A stretch of 7,400 nucleotides of DNA from Thermoplasmata archaeon (GTDB taxonomy: Archaea; Thermoplasmatota; Thermoplasmata; Thermoplasmatales; Thermoplasmataceae), in assembly GCA_021797265.1 (NCBI GenBank), contig JAJZZZ010000074.1:1-7400 (forward strand). Reading direction: 5' to 3'. Both the position numbers and the translations under genes were made by a program. Positions 1 through 6,520 of this stretch are shown here, piece after piece (the first letter of the stretch is position 1; each line of letters begins with the position of its first letter). The notes below the pieces were generated by a model. That model was not told the origin of the DNA and did not search any database. It was given only the letters and a program-made list of their open reading frames with translations.

Positions 1-1953
1 CATCAATCAGACCGGCTGTTCTACGCCTATGTTTCAGCCATACTTCTTATCACAGTCTGGTTCAGCACACTCTCGGATTCCTTTGCTGAGGCAAGATCCA
101 GGGCCACTGCAGCCGGCCTGAAGAAACTTGAAAGTGAGAGTATTGCAAAAAGGCTGTATAACGATGAGAATGGGGGCAGGAAAGTAGAAAGTGTCAGTTC
201 AGTTGAGCTGAGAAAAGGTGACATGATCCTCATAGAGAAAGGTGACCAGGTACCCATGGATGCTGAAGTTCTTGAAGGCATCGCAATGGTTGACGAATCA
301 CTGCTCACGGGAGAGTCCGTAGGAGTAAAGAAATCAAAGGGTGACACTGTAATTGGCGGATCCAAAGTGATCAGCGACTCAATTGTTGCCTATGTCAATG
401 TAAACCCTGACGAAACATATATCAGCAAACTTGTGAAAATGGTTGAGTCCTCTGAAAGGCCAAAGACTCCCAATGAGGTCGCCCTTTCCGTTTTGCTTCT
501 TGGTTTGACCGGGGTGTTCACCATCATACTGTTTGCCCTCATAGCACTCTCCCTGCTGCTGAACCTCAGCGCCGATCTCTCCGTACTTATTGCACTCTAC
601 GTCTGCCTTCTTCCAACAACCATCGGTGCCCTGCTTCCAGCAATAGGAATTTCTGGTATTACCAGGATGTCAAAAAACAGCATAATCGCCAAGTCAGGGA
701 AGGCTATTGAGACTGCTGGCGACGCTGATACCATACTTCTTGACAAGACTGGCACCATTACCGTTGGAAACAGGCTTGCACATGAATTCATCCCGTTGGG
801 AAACCATACAGAAAGAGAACTGGCGGAAGCAGCATTCCTCTCTTCATGGAATGACGACACTCCAGAAGGGAGGAGCATAATGGAACTTGCTTTCAAGAAG
901 AAATTCATTCCGAGGGAGTACGACGCTCTCAGGGAAGGCGTCAGCGAAGAATTCAGCGCAGTAACCAGAAGAAGCGGAATTACCCTTGTCGACTCTGATA
1001 GTTTCACCCTGCCAAAGGGTGGGAAGGAATTTCTCCAGAGGCACAGGTTCAGAAAGAAATTCGATCTCCAGACCAACCTGACAGAAGAAACGGTAATCCA
1101 CAAAGGAGCACCTGATGCAATAAAGCAGTACACAGGGACCCTCCCTGCGAACTTTGAGGAAACAGTTACCAAGATCACCGCTGCCGGGGGAACCCCAATA
1201 GCCGTGACCATAAATGGCGAAGTGCTTGGGATCATATATTTCAAGGATATCCTGAAACTGGGAATCAGGGATAAGATACTGGGCCTCAAAAAGATGGGGA
1301 TCAGGCCTGTCATGATAACAGGGGATCACCCGCTCACCGCAAAGAGCATTGCTGAAGAGGTGGGGATCGACGAGTTCGTGTCACAGGCCAAGCCTGAGAC
1401 AAAGTACCAGAAAGTCAGGGAAGAGCAGGCAGAAAACAGGATTGTTGCAATGATAGGCGACGGCACAAACGATGCCCCGGCACTTGCTGCTGCAGATGTT
1501 GGCCTTGCCATGGCTTCCGGAACAGTCGCAGCGAAGGATGCTGCCAACATGGTGGATCTTGAGTCGAATCCCTCTAAGATTATTGAAGTGGTGATGCTTG
1601 GAAAGCAGCTTCTCATGACCAGGGGCGCTGTTACCACATTCAGCATCACAAACGATGTTGCAAAGTACTTTGCAATTGTTCCCATTATGTTTGCCAGCAT
1701 TCCGGCACTTGGGGCACTGAATATTCTTGGCCTTACGCCGCACATTGCAGTACTTTCAGCACTGATCTTCAATGCACTGGTTATTCCGGCACTTATACCA
1801 ATAGCCCTCAGGGGAACAAAATTCAAGCCCCAGAGCACCCTGAGAATTTTCCTGAAGAACCTCATCATTTACGGCGTTGGGGGAGTTCTTCTGCCGTTTG
1901 CTGCAATCAAGCTGATTGCTGTGTTTTTAGTCTTATCAGGAGGATTACTATGA
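1..1953 (+). CDS. kdpB: K+-transporting P-type ATPase, catalytic subunit KdpB (5' end cut by window)
   Basis: This is the ATP-hydrolysing subunit of the KdpFABC high-affinity K+ uptake complex in the cytoplasmic membrane. The frame is open from base 1, giving 650 residues. Comparison with recalled E. coli KdpB suggests about 57 N-terminal residues are missing, so the ATG at 223 is internal. Visible in order (window numbering): a partial TM2 (about 7-22); actuator domain with TGES (103-106), whose Ser matches the inhibitory phosphoserine 162 of E. coli; TM3 and TM4 with CLLPTT (about 162-216); phosphorylation motif DKTGTIT with Asp248 (742-762); nucleotide-binding motif TPEGRSI (287-293) and KGAPD with Lys368; TGD (440-442); hinge GDGTNDAPALA from residue 486; TM5 NDVAK with Asp552 and Lys555, the KdpB-specific charged pair; and two further C-terminal helices. 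The nucleotide-binding domain carries about 32 extra residues between Phe318 and Lys368. kdpC follows with a 4-nt overlap. Identity is secure. Confidence 0.97.
   Translation, partial: HQSDRLFYAYVSAILLITVWFSTLSDSFAEARSRATAAGLKKLESESIAKRLYNDENGGRKVESVSSVELRKGDMILIEKGDQVPMDAEVLEGIAMVDESLLTGESVGVKKSKGDTVIGGSKVISDSIVAYVNVNPDETYISKLVKMVESSERPKTPNEVALSVLLLGLTGVFTIILFALIALSLLLNLSADLSVLIALYVCLLPTTIGALLPAIGISGITRMSKNSIIAKSGKAIETAGDADTILLDKTGTITVGNRLAHEFIPLGNHTERELAEAAFLSSWNDDTPEGRSIMELAFKKKFIPREYDALREGVSEEFSAVTRRSGITLVDSDSFTLPKGGKEFLQRHRFRKKFDLQTNLTEETVIHKGAPDAIKQYTGTLPANFEETVTKITAAGGTPIAVTINGEVLGIIYFKDILKLGIRDKILGLKKMGIRPVMITGDHPLTAKSIAEEVGIDEFVSQAKPETKYQKVREEQAENRIVAMIGDGTNDAPALAAADVGLAMASGTVAAKDAANMVDLESNPSKIIEVVMLGKQLLMTRGAVTTFSITNDVAKYFAIVPIMFASIPALGALNILGLTPHIAVLSALIFNALVIPALIPIALRGTKFKPQSTLRIFLKNLIIYGVGGVLLPFAAIKLIAVFLVLSGGLL
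1938..1943 (+). promoter_or_regulatory. Shine-Dalgarno AGGAGG for kdpC
   Basis: AGGAGG lies within the last codons of kdpB and ends 6 nt before the kdpC ATG at 1950. It fits internal-gene initiation and translational coupling at the ATGA overlap, and supports the chosen kdpC start. Confidence 0.8.
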
Positions 1954-2426
1954 AAGGAAACAAATTGTTTACAAGCGCCTTGAGGTTAACGCTGATCTTT
2001 GCCCTGATCTGTGGTGTGGCGTATCCTGCGGTTGTAACCGGCATAGGCCAGGTTGCATTCCCCTATCAGGCGAACGGAGAGCTCCTCAAGTTGAATAACA
2101 CAACTGTGGGATCGTACCTCATTGGGCAGTCTACCAACAACTCGCACTATCTGTTCAACGTGAGGAATGATTCAGCATCAGGAGTTGATCCGGACATCAC
2201 GGTGGCAAGTGCACTTGCCCAGGCCCAGGTAATCCACAACTCAACAAACATATCCATGGCATACCTGGATGGATTGATCCACAACAATACCCATTACTCC
2301 CTGTTCTTTTTCGGGACAGCTTACGTGGATTCACTTAGCCTGAACATCCAGATCATAGATCATTACCACAACAGCATTGCTGCCTACGGGAAAATCTACA
2401 ATAGCCTGAACGGAACGAAAAGTTGA
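1950..2426 (+). CDS. kdpC: K+-transporting ATPase subunit KdpC, short form
   Basis: KdpC is the single-span accessory subunit of KdpFABC that binds KdpA/KdpB and exposes a large extracytoplasmic domain. The 158 residues show one N-terminal membrane segment (about 8-30), the family signature YPAVVTGIGQ followed by FPYQANGEL (about 25-45), GSYLIGQ (54-60), a degenerate SGVDPDIT (77-84, matching SGLDNNIT of E. coli), and a C-terminal FGTAYVDSLSLN (121-132) that aligns with the IGQPVVNIVELN end of E. coli KdpC. E. coli KdpC has 190 residues; the shortfall lies between GQ-x-Y and SGxD, where the GRPSA and SGGSN segments are absent. The outer domain carries eight N-X-S/T sequons (N49, N50, N63, N73, N97, N100, N112, N154), suggesting heavy glycosylation. 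The start is fixed by the AGGAGG and the ATGA overlap with kdpB. Last gene of the operon; a terminator follows at once. Confidence 0.93.
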   Translation: MKGNKLFTSALRLTLIFALICGVAYPAVVTGIGQVAFPYQANGELLKLNNTTVGSYLIGQSTNNSHYLFNVRNDSASGVDPDITVASALAQAQVIHNSTNISMAYLDGLIHNNTHYSLFFFGTAYVDSLSLNIQIIDHYHNSIAAYGKIYNSLNGTKS

Positions 2427-2440
2427 CATCATAAAAACAA

Positions 2441-2489
2441 GTGGCCCAATTTATGAAGGGCCGCCAAAATTTTTACATTTTCTTTTGGC
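2441..2489 (+). terminator. Terminator of the kdp operon (hairpin plus T-rich tract)
   Basis: A 7-bp stem including one G-U pair (2441-2447 with 2458-2464, core GGCCC/GGGCC, 10-nt loop) starts 14 nt after the kdpC stop and is followed by a T-rich run at 2470-2486. A second hairpin, GCCAAAA (2463-2469) with TTTTGGC (2483-2489), overlaps the first stem by its first two bases and spans the T-run. It would act in either direction, so it may also stop leftward transcripts. Function is inferred from structure and convergent position. Confidence 0.65.
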
Positions 2490-2502
2490 CATCTTGATTA
2501 CT

Positions 2503-2544
2503 GATAAAATACTGTATTCCCACGATGCCCTGCCACGTTGGGAA
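2503..2544 (-). terminator. Probable terminator of the radical SAM gene
   Basis: TTCCCA (2517-2522) pairs with TGGGAA (2539-2544), and the stem is extended by CG (2523-2524) with CG (2536-2537) across one bulged T, giving 8 bp around an 11-nt loop. On the minus strand it lies 45 nt after the radical SAM stop codon and is followed by the moderately T-rich TACAGTATTTTATC. With the kdp terminator it makes a convergent double terminator filling the whole 162-bp gap. No gene is visible in the gap. Confidence 0.5.
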
Positions 2545-2588
2545 AACACAAACTACCGGTCTCATTGGACAACTGGGAGGTTCTTTCT

Positions 2589-4277
2589 TCAAGATCCATC
2601 AGAATTTATCCTGTTCCTGATCCCGTCATAGTAGCGGTAGAGGAAGATGAGGAACGAAGAGAAGGTAATGTTATGGTGCTTCGACCATTCGATCTCCTTT
2701 ACCATGTAGTTGAGGTGCATTCCCATTGCATCTGAAGTGACAATCGAAGAGCCTTCCCTGTAAGCATCTATATTCCTGACAATACTGTCCATCTCTGGCT
2801 TCGATATGAGCCCCAGCCTCTCCCTGACCTGAGCCATCATTTTGCCAGCCTCATAAGTGATCTGAACCAGGTCTTCCCTGCTCATTTCCTTTGTCTCATA
2901 ATTGAGGTAATCCTCCCAGCTCTTCCCCTGGTCAAGAAGCATGTAATAGTCCCCGAGTGTCCTTGCCCGGAGAGTTATGCCGTATCTTTCATGCATTTCA
3001 TAGAACAGTGACCCCGGATCAAGGAATGGAGTGAGGGGTGAGAGGAAGGCATGCATCTCCATCCTTCTCCCTATATGCTGTGACATGAGGTGTTGAGAAA
3101 AATCCACGTCTGCAATGACATCTTCCCTCTTTTGCCCTGGCAGGCCTATGGTGAAATACACGTCGAATTTCCTGCAGCCGTTCTTTGCGGCGTCCAACAG
3201 AGCCTTTTCCAGTTCCTGGTTTGAATAGCCGCGGCCTGCAATTACCCTTATGTTCTCTATTGAGGAATCTGGCGACATTTCAGCTGTAAAGTTTGGAAAT
3301 GGCCTGCTGAGTTTCTCAAAATATCCCGCGGCTGGAGGGACGAAGTACTCTGTGAGAAGTGGAATGTCCACACCCCTCTCCCTTGCTGCCCTGAAAAAGC
3401 CATCCTGGAATTTTTCTCCAGCAGCAAAGATATCCCCTGCAATGAAAACTGGAGTTCCTATGCTGTCCTGTATTATCTCGAGTTCCTCTGCAACCCTGTC
3501 GGGGTTCCTGAATATGGGTGATTTCCTGTTGTAATTGTGGGAAAAAGCAAAATTGGAACCGCCACAGAAACCGCAATTGTACTGGCAGCCATGCTCAATG
3601 AGCGTCATGGCTGATGGATTCTTGATCCACATCTTATAGGGAAGGTGTCCCTTCACATCCCCATATTTTATGGCATTCTTCATGAGAATGTTGTAATCCA
3701 GAAGGACCTCGTTGATTGCATTTGGTTCCAGATTCGGCCGATTGTGCCTGACTTTTCCGTTTTGCCTGTAAATGAGGTTGGGAACAGTTGAAAAATCTTT
3801 TCCGCCCTCCACTGCTTCCGCCAGCTGTACGATGGAACTCTCCTGAAGGTCACCGCTCAGTATAAAGTCGACAAACTGGGATTGTGCCATAATCTCGCTG
3901 GAAAAGTAAGTGGCTGAAAACCCGCCCATCAGAATTTTTGACTCCGGATGGATTTTCTTTATGATCCTGGCCAGGTTTATTGCCCCATGCACATGGGGAA
4001 GCCAGTGCAGATCGATGCCAAAGATGTCAGCCTCTATGTTTGACAGGTATTTTTCAGGATCGAACGTGCTTGATCCCAGCATTAGGACCGCGATGTTGCT
4101 TATTCTTGCATTGTAACCATGGGTAACCAGGGAGTTGAGCATGCTTATGAACCCAACAGGGTACATTTCGAACATGGGGGTTGAAGGGACAACATCACTT
4201 ATTGGGCCGGACCTCAGGTCTTTCTTCCTGAAATCATAAATGCTTGGAGGGTGGACTAAGCATACGTTGACCCTCAT
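2589..4277 (-). CDS. B12-binding domain / radical SAM protein (Ta0216-like family), function unknown
   Basis: A 562-residue protein with an N-terminal cobalamin-binding-type Rossmann domain (about 1-155: start MRVNVCLVHPPSIYD, YPVGFISMLNSLVTHGYNA at about 39-57, GIDLHWLPHVHG at 87-98, MGGFSATYF at 117-125, LSGDLQES at 140-147) and a radical SAM domain with the [4Fe-4S] cluster motif CxxxCxxC (C231, C235, C238; positions 3564-3587). Further rSAM features are FIAGDIF (278-284), TAEMSPDSS (331-339) and the late IGLPGQ (377-382). A helical C-terminal part of about 160 residues follows. No canonical DxHxxG is present, so cobalamin may bind base-off or not at all. Architecture and length fit the Thermoplasma Ta0216 type (TIGR04190 as I recall). 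Such enzymes do methylations or other radical chemistry; no substrate can be named here. Single-gene unit with its own leaderless promoter; no Shine-Dalgarno. Fold is sure, role is not. Confidence 0.88.
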   Translation of the reverse strand: MRVNVCLVHPPSIYDFRKKDLRSGPISDVVPSTPMFEMYPVGFISMLNSLVTHGYNARISNIAVLMLGSSTFDPEKYLSNIEADIFGIDLHWLPHVHGAINLARIIKKIHPESKILMGGFSATYFSSEIMAQSQFVDFILSGDLQESSIVQLAEAVEGGKDFSTVPNLIYRQNGKVRHNRPNLEPNAINEVLLDYNILMKNAIKYGDVKGHLPYKMWIKNPSAMTLIEHGCQYNCGFCGGSNFAFSHNYNRKSPIFRNPDRVAEELEIIQDSIGTPVFIAGDIFAAGEKFQDGFFRAARERGVDIPLLTEYFVPPAAGYFEKLSRPFPNFTAEMSPDSSIENIRVIAGRGYSNQELEKALLDAAKNGCRKFDVYFTIGLPGQKREDVIADVDFSQHLMSQHIGRRMEMHAFLSPLTPFLDPGSLFYEMHERYGITLRARTLGDYYMLLDQGKSWEDYLNYETKEMSREDLVQITYEAGKMMAQVRERLGLISKPEMDSIVRNIDAYREGSSIVTSDAMGMHLNYMVKEIEWSKHHNITFSSFLIFLYRYYDGIRNRINSDGS

Positions 4278-4278
4278 G

Positions 4279-4291
4279 GGAATATAATTCC
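4279..4291. repeat. Perfect palindrome GGAAT-ATA-ATTCC at the start of the radical SAM gene
   Basis: A 5-bp inverted repeat with a 3-bp spacer lies at -2 to -14 from the ATG, between the TATA element and the probable leaderless start site. A repressor bound there would block RNA polymerase loading. Presence is seen; operator function is inferred. Confidence 0.35.
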
Positions 4292-4295
4292 AAGC

Positions 4296-4307
4296 ATTAT
4301 ATTGAAA
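4296..4307 (-). promoter_or_regulatory. TATA-box promoter of the radical SAM gene
   Basis: On the minus strand TTTCAATATAAT covers -30 to -19 relative to the ATG at 4277. This spacing puts the transcription start at or within a few bases of the ATG, as expected for a leaderless archaeal mRNA, and agrees with the lack of a Shine-Dalgarno. Confidence 0.6.
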
Positions 4308-4410
4308 TGGATAATTAATTACTTAGGGGTTTGTAATTTATTCTGCCAGTTCTCACTCAAGCATTTTGATCTCGAAAAATGCATAATGCACTCAATAAAT
4401 GAACAATAGA

Positions 4411-4446
4411 AAAGATAAAAAAAATAAAAATTTATAGAAAAAAAGA
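4411..4446 (-). terminator. T-tract terminator of the DUF3311-symporter operon
   Basis: Read on the minus strand, the symporter stop codon is followed within 5 nt by several long T runs (TCTTTTTTTT, ATTTTTATTTTTTTT, ATCTTTTC) without a strong stem. This is the typical oligo-T form of archaeal termination. It separates the symporter operon from the downstream radical SAM gene, which has its own promoter about 100 bp further on. Confidence 0.75.
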
Positions 4447-4450
4447 GAAT

Positions 4451-6043
4451 TTAATTTCCAGCTGCTTCCGGAAGCTTCTTCAAACCGCCTGTTGCTAGGC
4501 TTATTACAAGCACAAGCAGGAGGTTCAGGGCCAGGGCTGCGAGGCCTACGAACATAGGCCCAAATGGTGCCCCAAAGTTGAAGAGAGAAGTTGCGAATGT
4601 CTTGAAAACCCCGTGTTGGATGTTTGCAGCATATGCGAGATAAATACCGAGGCCCATGCCTCCAACCCAGCCAACTATGAGGCCATATTTGGTCAGCCTC
4701 TTTGTGTACATTGTCAGGAATATGGCAGGCAGGGTCTGGAGTATGATAATTCCTCCAAGAAGCTGCAGCTGTAGAGCTGAACTGGCTGAAATCAGGAATA
4801 TGAATCCAAGTGCTATGAACTTGAAAACCACTGATGCCCATTTGGCCAGTCTTGCCTCAGAAGCAGGAGACATGTTGGGCCTGAAGAACTTGGCAACATT
4901 TCTGGTGAGCAGATTTGCCTGCGATATTGCCATGATTGATGCTGGCACAAGCCCTCCAATGAAAATTCCGAGGAATGCGAATCCCACAAACCACCCTGGG
5001 AAGTTTGCATATATCAGTGCAGGCACTGCAAGAACATTGCTGACAGTGGACCCTTTAGGCATTGAATTGGTCACTGGGTTGTAGGCTGGAGCAATAATAT
5101 GCATGGCTGCGGGAGAAGCATAGACCAGAATACCGAAGAGAGCCAGAAGTGCGAGGCCGATTCCGTATATGGGCAGAAGTGCTGTTGAAGTCCTGAGGCT
5201 CTTTGTTGAGTTTGCGCTGAGAACTCCGTTAATGGCATGCGGGTACAGGTAAAGTGCCAGGGCGCTCATTACTGCAAGGCTGATGAATCCGTTAAGGAGG
5301 AGATTAGGCAGCACTGTGAAGTTCTTTGCGGCACCGTTTATCACAGGTGAAGCTGCAGTTGCTGTGGAAATGGCTCCTCCGAACCCTCCCTTGATTGAGA
5401 GCGGCACCACAATGATAACCACAATTACTGAAACCAGAATGATTGCATCCTTCATCACAGCTGTTACTGTGGCTCCCCTGAGTCCGCTTGTGAATGTGAA
5501 AGCGGCCAGAATGATGAATGACAATATGAGGGCTATCTCTGATATGACTCCAACGTCCGCTGTGACTGACTGCCCTATCATAACCGTCAGGACAGCCTGC
5601 ATTCCATATATCTGCAGGGCGATGTAAGGAAGCTCAGCAACAATCCCTGTGATTGCAATGAGCATGGTCAGCGTCCTGCTGTTGTACCTGTCATGAACCA
5701 TGTCCACAGCAGTTACGTAGTCTTTCTTCCTCGACATTTTCCACAGCCTTGGCATTGTTATCATGGCCACACCGAAAGCCATTCCCACGTATGGAACTGC
5801 AAAGAAGTAGATCGTTCCATTGGCGAAGAGTGCTGACGGAATGGCTATAAATGTGTAAGCGGTGTAAAGGTCAGCCCCCACAAGGAACCAGGCGAGATAC
5901 ACTCCCAGTCTTCTACCTGCAAGAGACCATTCTCCAAGTTCCGCGAGGTTTCCCTTCCTGAATCTGGATGCCCAGAATCCAAGCCCTACGAAAAAGGCGA
6001 ACAGAACGACGAATACAGATAACATTTGAATGTTGGATGTCAA
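4451..6043 (-). CDS. SSS-family solute symporter of the DUF3311-linked, monocarboxylate-permease-like (MctP/YhjB) type
   Basis: A 530-residue membrane protein of the sodium:solute symporter family (LeuT fold, about 13 helices). Characteristic segments are GVYLAWFLVGADLYTAYTF (47-65), FFAVPYVGMAFG (80-91), AELPYIALQIYGMQA (136-150), TFTSGLRGATVTAVMKD (183-199), ALYLYPHAINGVLSA (263-277) and GGLVPASIMAISQANLLTRN (363-382), matching the branch that includes rhizobial MctP and B. subtilis YhjB. MctP imports monocarboxylates; the substrate here is inferred at best. In the helix matching PutP TM8, an ungapped alignment puts Val366-Pro367 where the Na+-binding Ser340-Thr341 stand, so Na+ coupling should not be assumed. 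The start is TTG at 6043, overlapping the DUF3311 stop as TTGA with GGAG 11 nt upstream; the next ATG (codon 7, 6025) has no Shine-Dalgarno and would leave an 18-bp longer gap. Translated from the same mRNA as DUF3311. Confidence 0.92.
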   Translation of the reverse strand: MTSNIQMLSVFVVLFAFFVGLGFWASRFRKGNLAELGEWSLAGRRLGVYLAWFLVGADLYTAYTFIAIPSALFANGTIYFFAVPYVGMAFGVAMITMPRLWKMSRKKDYVTAVDMVHDRYNSRTLTMLIAITGIVAELPYIALQIYGMQAVLTVMIGQSVTADVGVISEIALILSFIILAAFTFTSGLRGATVTAVMKDAIILVSVIVVIIVVPLSIKGGFGGAISTATAASPVINGAAKNFTVLPNLLLNGFISLAVMSALALYLYPHAINGVLSANSTKSLRTSTALLPIYGIGLALLALFGILVYASPAAMHIIAPAYNPVTNSMPKGSTVSNVLAVPALIYANFPGWFVGFAFLGIFIGGLVPASIMAISQANLLTRNVAKFFRPNMSPASEARLAKWASVVFKFIALGFIFLISASSALQLQLLGGIIILQTLPAIFLTMYTKRLTKYGLIVGWVGGMGLGIYLAYAANIQHGVFKTFATSLFNFGAPFGPMFVGLAALALNLLLVLVISLATGGLKKLPEAAGN

Positions 6044-6279
6044 TTGTCATCACTCTCCATACTGTTCAGCAGCCGGGCTGCGATGAAATACAATACAGCA
6101 GATACAACGAGCCAGAGAATCTCAAACCAGTAGAAGAAAGAAAGCCCAAACAGAGTCGGCCCCTTGAAGTTATAGATAGGTGTTATGGCAAAAATGGCCA
6201 TAGGGATAAGGAGCAACAATGCCGCCAGAACTTTCTTGTTCCCTGACTGAGAACCAGAGTTTCCTTGTGACACAGTCAT
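6040..6279 (-). CDS. DUF3311 small membrane protein, partner of the SSS symporter
   Basis: A 79-residue protein with two predicted membrane helices (about 16-35 and 48-71), a Ser/Gln/Asn-rich N-terminus and an acidic C-terminus (MESDDN). Family signature residues are TPIYN (33-37), PTLFGLSFFYW (41-51) and the following EILW. DUF3311 proteins are usually encoded directly before an MctP/YhjB-type symporter, as B. subtilis yhjC-yhjB, and are thought to be a small subunit or assembly partner, but no biochemical role is established to my knowledge. Here the stop overlaps the symporter TTG start by 4 nt. First gene of the operon, with a strong TATA box and a near-leaderless start. Confidence 0.88.
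   Translation of the reverse strand: MTVSQGNSGSQSGNKKVLAALLLLIPMAIFAITPIYNFKGPTLFGLSFFYWFEILWLVVSAVLYFIAARLLNSMESDDN
6055..6058 (-). promoter_or_regulatory. Shine-Dalgarno GGAG deciding the symporter TTG start
   Basis: GGAG on the minus strand, inside the last codons of the DUF3311 gene, lies 11 nt before TTG 6043. No comparable motif precedes the downstream ATG at 6025. The spacing is a little long, so the start is likely but not certain. Confidence 0.45.
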
Positions 6280-6303
6280 TATCTATCACATACTCAACTG
6301 CAG

Positions 6304-6313
6304 TTTATATAAA
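6304..6313 (-). promoter_or_regulatory. TATA-box promoter of the DUF3311-symporter operon
   Basis: The minus strand reads TTTATATAAA, a near-ideal archaeal TATA box, with the 8-bp core at -34 to -27 from the ATG at 6279. The start site is expected within a few bases of the ATG, so the transcript is leaderless or nearly so. A weaker AT-rich alternative (ATTTAAATA, about 6330-6338) lies further upstream. Confidence 0.7.
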
Positions 6314-6344
6314 AAACTTGCTTGGTGAATATTTAAATTATAGC

Positions 6345-6396
6345 TTGGAAATGGAAACTCCAAAACTCTTTTTAATCATTATTTGTTCATTTCCAA
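6345..6396. repeat. 9-bp inverted repeat in the divergent promoter region
   Basis: TTGGAAATG (6345-6353) and CATTTCCAA (6388-6396) are perfect inverted copies about 43 bp apart centre to centre, roughly four helical turns. They sit between the divergent symporter and DAHP synthase promoters, where a shared regulator could bind. Apart from promoters and this repeat, 6314-6490 is AT-rich and shows no gene. Confidence 0.35.
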
Positions 6397-6452
6397 CTTA
6401 AGTATTGCTTCTCCAGTATGAATGAAATTTCTGCTTTTTCTGGCACAGTTCC

Positions 6453-6465
6453 AATATATAAATAT
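6453..6465 (+). promoter_or_regulatory. Distal TATA-like element upstream of the DAHP synthase leader
   Basis: The run AATATATAAATAT would place a transcription start near 6485, about 35 nt before the leader ORF. It is one of three TATA-like elements in this region and the furthest upstream. Confidence 0.3.
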
Positions 6466-6491
6466 TCAGTGGGTTATTCAAAACAGTAACG

Positions 6492-6503
6492 TTTAAATAT
6501 ATA
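6492..6503 (+). promoter_or_regulatory. TATA-box promoter for the aromatic leader ORF and DAHP synthase
   Basis: TTTAAATATATA begins at -29 from the ATG at 6521, the spacing seen for the other leaderless genes in this window. The transcript would start at or next to the leader ORF and run into the DAHP synthase gene with about a 100-nt leader. Confidence 0.55.
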
Positions 6504-6520
6504 CAGTGATACAGAGTGTC

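Noticed and set aside
597..1868. Several long minus-strand ORFs opposite kdpB (597-1313, 844-1329, 1326-1868, 1381-1743)
   Set aside because: They are antisense to an unambiguous P-type ATPase, overlap each other, lack family motifs and have no promoter or Shine-Dalgarno support.
2538..2735. Plus-strand ORF of 65 codons in the convergent gap
   Set aside because: Most of it is antisense to the end of the radical SAM gene, and its 5' part covers a terminator hairpin.
3250..4116. Plus-strand ORFs 3250-3534 and 3910-4116, and minus-strand alternative frames 3257-3576
   Set aside because: Shadows of the radical SAM coding frame, with no motifs or initiation signals.
4380..4390. Short palindrome TGCA-TAA-TGCA upstream of the radical SAM gene
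   Set aside because: It is only 4 bp per arm, more than 100 bp from the start, and in very AT-rich sequence, so it is likely chance.
4392..5627. ORFs 4392-4841 (-), 4656-5084 (+), 4813-5010 (-) and 5283-5627 (+)
   Set aside because: They are out-of-frame or antisense to the symporter, and the first runs through its terminator.
5968..6401. Plus-strand ORFs 5968-6246 and 6219-6401
   Set aside because: Antisense to the DUF3311 gene and its promoter; composition is not protein-like.
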